This document shows, one piece after another, positions 5,796-8,791 of a stretch of DNA of 8,791 bases. The notes beneath the pieces are model-generated. The model ran no database searches. It saw only the letters and a program-made list of their open reading frames with translations, and was not told the origin of the DNA. The translations under genes and the position numbers were made by a program. Source of the DNA: Methanothrix sp. (GTDB lineage Archaea; Halobacteriota; Methanosarcinia; Methanotrichales; Methanotrichaceae); contig JAJRAX010000265.1 of NCBI GenBank assembly GCA_028679775.1, positions 1-8,791 on the forward strand, in the 5' to 3' direction. Each line of letters begins with the position of its first letter. Position 1 is the first letter of the stretch.

Positions 5796-8741
5796 ATGAA
5801 GTCGATTACCATAAAAGGTGCCCGCGAGCACAACTTAAAAGACATCTCAGTAGAGCTGCCCCGCGACAAATTCATAGTCATCACCGGCGTCTCGGGCTCA
5901 GGCAAGTCCACTCTCGCCTTTGACACCATCTACGCCGAAGGCCAGCGCCGCTACGTCGAGTCCCTCTCAGCTTACGCTCGCCAGTTCCTGGGCCAGATGG
6001 ACAAGCCCGATGTGGACAGCATCGATGGTCTCTCGCCTGCCATTTCCATCGAGCAGAAGACCACATCCAAAAACCCGCGCAGCACTGTTGGGACGGTGAC
6101 AGAGATCTACGACTACCTGCGCCTGCTATTTGCCAGAATCGGTGTGCCCCACTGCCCGGAGCACGGCATAGTGATCCAGTCCCAGTCGCCTGAGAGAATT
6201 GCTGATAGCATTTTAGAGGAAGCGCGAGTGCAGTCGAGAGCGCAACAAGGATCTGTTGGTGAAGACGGTTTAAAAACAGACTCTAAAGAATCGAGCATCA
6301 GCCAGGCCACAATCCTCGCCCCCGTGGTTCGCCAAAAGAAAGGAACCTACGGCCAGCTCTTCGCAGATCTGAACGCCGAGGGCTTTTCAAGGGTGCGGGT
6401 GAACGGCGAGATCCGCAGAACGGATGAGACAATTGAGCTGGACCGCTACAAAAAGCACAACATAGATGTAGTCATGGACAGGCTCGACCCTGGCGAGGAT
6501 CGGTCCCGGCTGGTGGAGGCCATCGAAAATGCTCTCGCCAAAGCCGAGGGCCTGGTCATTGCCCTCTTCGGCCCCGAAAAAGAAAAGCTCTACTCGGCCA
6601 CGATGGCCTGTCCTGTCTGCGGAATGGTTTTTGAGGAGCTGCAGCCTCGCATGTTCTCCTTCAACAGCCCATTTGGTGCCTGCGAGAGCTGCAATGGGCT
6701 AGGCATCAGGATGGAGTTTGATCCGGATCTGATCATACCCGATAAGGAGCTGTGCATAGCCGACGGTGCGGTAGCTCTGTACAGGAATGCAATCGACGGC
6801 TGGAGGGGCCAGCACCTGGCAGCTGTCGCCAAGCACTTCGGCTTTGATGTCCTCACCCCCATAAAAAACCTGAACGAGCAGCAGTACAGCGCTCTGATGT
6901 ACGGCTCGGACGAGAACATTTCGTTCTCCATGAGCATGAAAAATGGTGACGCCTACTGGATGCACAACGGTCTGTGGGAGGGGCTCATCCCCCAGAGCAT
7001 CCGCCTCTACGGCCAGACGGCCTCCGAGTATCGCAGAGAAGAGCTGGAGAAGTTCATGCGAGTTCTTCCCTGCCCGGCCTGCCATGGCCGCCGGCTCAAA
7101 GAGAAGATCCTGGCAGTGAAGGTAGGTGAGCGGTCCATCGTGGATGTGACAGACCTCTCAGTTGTTGAGAGCCTCAGGTTCTTTGAAGATCTGGCAGGAA
7201 AGCTCACTGAAAAGGAGAACGAGATCGCCCGACAGGTCTTGAAGGAGATCACATCGAGGCTCGGGTTTTTAGAGCACGTGGGTCTTGGCTACCTCACCTT
7301 ATCTCGAAATGCAGGAACCCTTTCAGGAGGCGAGGCTCAGAGGATTCGGCTTGCAACGCAAATCGGCTCCAACCTCACCGGTGTGCTCTACGTGCTTGAC
7401 GAGCCATCCATCGGTCTGCACCAAAGGGACAATGCCCGGCTCATTGAGACTCTAAAAAAGCTGCGAGACCTTGGAAACACCCTCATAGTAGTCGAGCACG
7501 ATGAAGAGACAATTCGGGCCGCCGATCACGTGCTCGACATCGGTCCAGGAGCCGGAATTCACGGAGGATTTGTGGTGGCCCAGGGAACGCCCCAGGAGAT
7601 CGAGGCCAATCCCGCCTCGCTCACCGGCCAGTACCTCAGCGGGAACAGGACCATCGATGTACCCTCGAATCGTCGCAAAAGCCGCGCATTCATTCGCCTT
7701 TTGGGCTGCAGTGAGAACAACCTGAAAAACATTGACGCTGCGATACCAATAGGTGTTCTGACTGTCGTCACGGGAGTCTCGGGTTCAGGCAAGTCCACAC
7801 TAATCTACGACACCCTCTACAGGGCGCTCATGAAGAAGATCTACAAGTCCAGCACCGAACCTGGGCAGTTTCATGAGATCGTCTTCGACTCTGAGGTTGA
7901 CAAGGTGATAGTAATCGACCAGAGCCCAATCGGCAGGACTCCTCGATCCAATCCTGCTACCTACACCAAGATCTTCGATCCCATCCGCCAGGCCTTCTCT
8001 GAGATGAAGGAGGCGAAGGTGCGGGGATACAAAGCAGGCCGCTTCTCCTTCAATGTTCGAGGTGGCCGCTGCGAGGCCTGTCAGGGTGACGGCCTGATCA
8101 AGATCGAGATGAACTTTCTGCCTGACGTCTACATCGAGTGCGAGGAGTGCAAGGGCACCCGCTACAACAAAGAGACCCTGGATGTCAAGTATAAGGGCAA
8201 GTCCATTGCCGAGGTGCTGGACATGACTGTTGAGGAGGCACGAGAGCACTTCGAGAACATCCCGGCCATTCGTTCAAAGCTTGACACTTTGCTGGGTGTA
8301 GGTTTGGGCTACATCAAGCTGGGGCAGAGCTCGACCACTCTCTCTGGGGGTGAGGCCCAGAGGATTAAGCTCACCCGCGAGCTGGCAAAGCGGGGCACTG
8401 GCAGGACCATCTATCTGCTCGATGAGCCCACAACCGGGCTTCACTTCGAAGATGTCAAGAAGCTTATATCCGTTCTGGACGACCTCGTGGCAAAGGGCAA
8501 CAGCGTTGTGGTAATCGAGCACAATCTCGATGTCATCAAGTGCGCAGACTACATCATCGACCTGGGCCCGGAGGGCGGCAACGCGGGAGGATGGGTCGTG
8601 GCGGCAGGGACGCCTGAGGAGGTAGCGGCGGTGGAGGCGAGCCACACCGGCAGGTACCTGAAGACGCGAGTTGGAGCACCGGACAAGTCGATGAAAATGA
8701 AGGGCACAAGAGGCAGGGACAACAAGAGCGCAGGCGAATAA
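5796..8741 (+). CDS. uvrA: Excinuclease ABC subunit A
   Basis: The DNA-damage recognition ATPase of nucleotide excision repair, which dimerises, loads UvrB onto lesions and acts in the cytoplasm on DNA. All family landmarks are present: Walker [10 protein letters not shown] at 31-39; a zinc module C272, C275, C296, C299; CPAC (426-429) before signature [10 protein letters not shown] at 509-517; Walker [11 protein letters not shown] (531-540); a second Walker A at 660-668; the second zinc finger C759, C762, C782, C785; signature II at 849-857; and [10 protein letters not shown] (874-883). At 981 residues it is slightly longer than the usual 940-960. The extra length comes from a hydrophilic stretch at about 142-170 between the UvrB-interacting region and the LAPVV strand, and a basic C-terminal tail (about 963-981). 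The start [18 protein letters not shown] is canonical; GTGAG lies about ten bases upstream. No uvrB or uvrC is visible in the window. Bacterial-type uvr genes occur in many mesophilic methanogens, presumably by old transfer. Confidence 0.98.
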   Translation: MKSITIKGAREHNLKDISVELPRDKFIVITGVSGSGKSTLAFDTIYAEGQRRYVESLSAYARQFLGQMDKPDVDSIDGLSPAISIEQKTTSKNPRSTVGTVTEIYDYLRLLFARIGVPHCPEHGIVIQSQSPERIADSILEEARVQSRAQQGSVGEDGLKTDSKESSISQATILAPVVRQKKGTYGQLFADLNAEGFSRVRVNGEIRRTDETIELDRYKKHNIDVVMDRLDPGEDRSRLVEAIENALAKAEGLVIALFGPEKEKLYSATMACPVCGMVFEELQPRMFSFNSPFGACESCNGLGIRMEFDPDLIIPDKELCIADGAVALYRNAIDGWRGQHLAAVAKHFGFDVLTPIKNLNEQQYSALMYGSDENISFSMSMKNGDAYWMHNGLWEGLIPQSIRLYGQTASEYRREELEKFMRVLPCPACHGRRLKEKILAVKVGERSIVDVTDLSVVESLRFFEDLAGKLTEKENEIARQVLKEITSRLGFLEHVGLGYLTLSRNAGTLSGGEAQRIRLATQIGSNLTGVLYVLDEPSIGLHQRDNARLIETLKKLRDLGNTLIVVEHDEETIRAADHVLDIGPGAGIHGGFVVAQGTPQEIEANPASLTGQYLSGNRTIDVPSNRRKSRAFIRLLGCSENNLKNIDAAIPIGVLTVVTGVSGSGKSTLIYDTLYRALMKKIYKSSTEPGQFHEIVFDSEVDKVIVIDQSPIGRTPRSNPATYTKIFDPIRQAFSEMKEAKVRGYKAGRFSFNVRGGRCEACQGDGLIKIEMNFLPDVYIECEECKGTRYNKETLDVKYKGKSIAEVLDMTVEEAREHFENIPAIRSKLDTLLGVGLGYIKLGQSSTTLSGGEAQRIKLTRELAKRGTGRTIYLLDEPTTGLHFEDVKKLISVLDDLVAKGNSVVVIEHNLDVIKCADYIIDLGPEGGNAGGWVVAAGTPEEVAAVEASHTGRYLKTRVGAPDKSMKMKGTRGRDNKSAGE

Positions 8742-8791
8742 ATGCAAGCATTGCGACCGAGAATGCCATTGCATAAATACCAGCACGCTAC

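Noticed and set aside
5881..8786. Minus-strand open frames up to 170 codons opposite uvrA, and a plus-strand frame of 74 codons at 7501-7725
   Set aside because: All are overlaps of uvrA in other frames with biased, low-information composition; uvrA motifs run unbroken through the region.
8742..8791. ATG directly after the uvrA stop opening a frame (MQALRPRMPLHKYQ) that runs off the window
   Set aside because: Only 16 codons are visible, there is no good SD beyond the end of uvrA, and the peptide resembles no gene start I know, UvrB and UvrC included. It could be a coupled gene but cannot be supported.
1..8791. CRISPR array, tRNA, rRNA or complete insertion sequence
   Set aside because: No regularly spaced short repeats, cloverleaf or rRNA-like blocks, transposase gene or terminal inverted repeats were seen. 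The only repeats are the coding-tail copies.

Overview
The window looks like a piece of a moderately GC-rich archaeal chromosome, most likely a methanogen of the Methanosarcinales (Methanothrix-like). This is an inference from AT-rich TATA-like upstream elements with no bacterial -35/-10 pairs, short SD-like sites matching the archaeal 16S 3' end, and protein flavour. No rRNA or tRNA gene is present to settle it.

Layout. Positions 1-360 hold a degenerate coding tail (copy 1 of a repeated 3' gene end) and the terminator-like hairpin of the next gene. A complete P-type cation ATPase gene lies on the minus strand at 361-2925. Positions 2926-3356 hold its likely promoter, a second copy of the coding tail about 95% identical to the first, and a 25-codon stub of another gene. 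A two-gene AT-rich cassette on the minus strand follows at 3357-5409. Positions 5410-5795 contain a third, decayed and frameshifted copy of the same tail, then the probable uvrA promoter. A complete uvrA runs on the plus strand from 5796 to 8741.

The most interesting part is the AT-rich cassette. The upstream gene encodes a class III nucleotide cyclase domain fused to what reads as a whole SorC-type regulator (helix-turn-helix plus sugar-phosphate-sensing domain). The downstream gene overlaps it by 17 nt and encodes a small membrane protein with the hallmarks of the Pycsar effector family (PycTM). Together they resemble a Pycsar-type anti-phage module, in which a cyclase makes a cyclic pyrimidine mononucleotide that activates a membrane-disrupting effector. 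Here the cyclase carries a built-in metabolite-sensor or DNA-binding half and a non-canonical catalytic segment. The coupling is inferred from family resemblance, order and overlap; it has not been tested.

The ATPase and the cassette are each bordered by remnants of the same gene tail in the same orientation. This suggests repeated insertion or recombination at one site beside uvrA, a DNA-repair gene that appears to be the stable core gene here.
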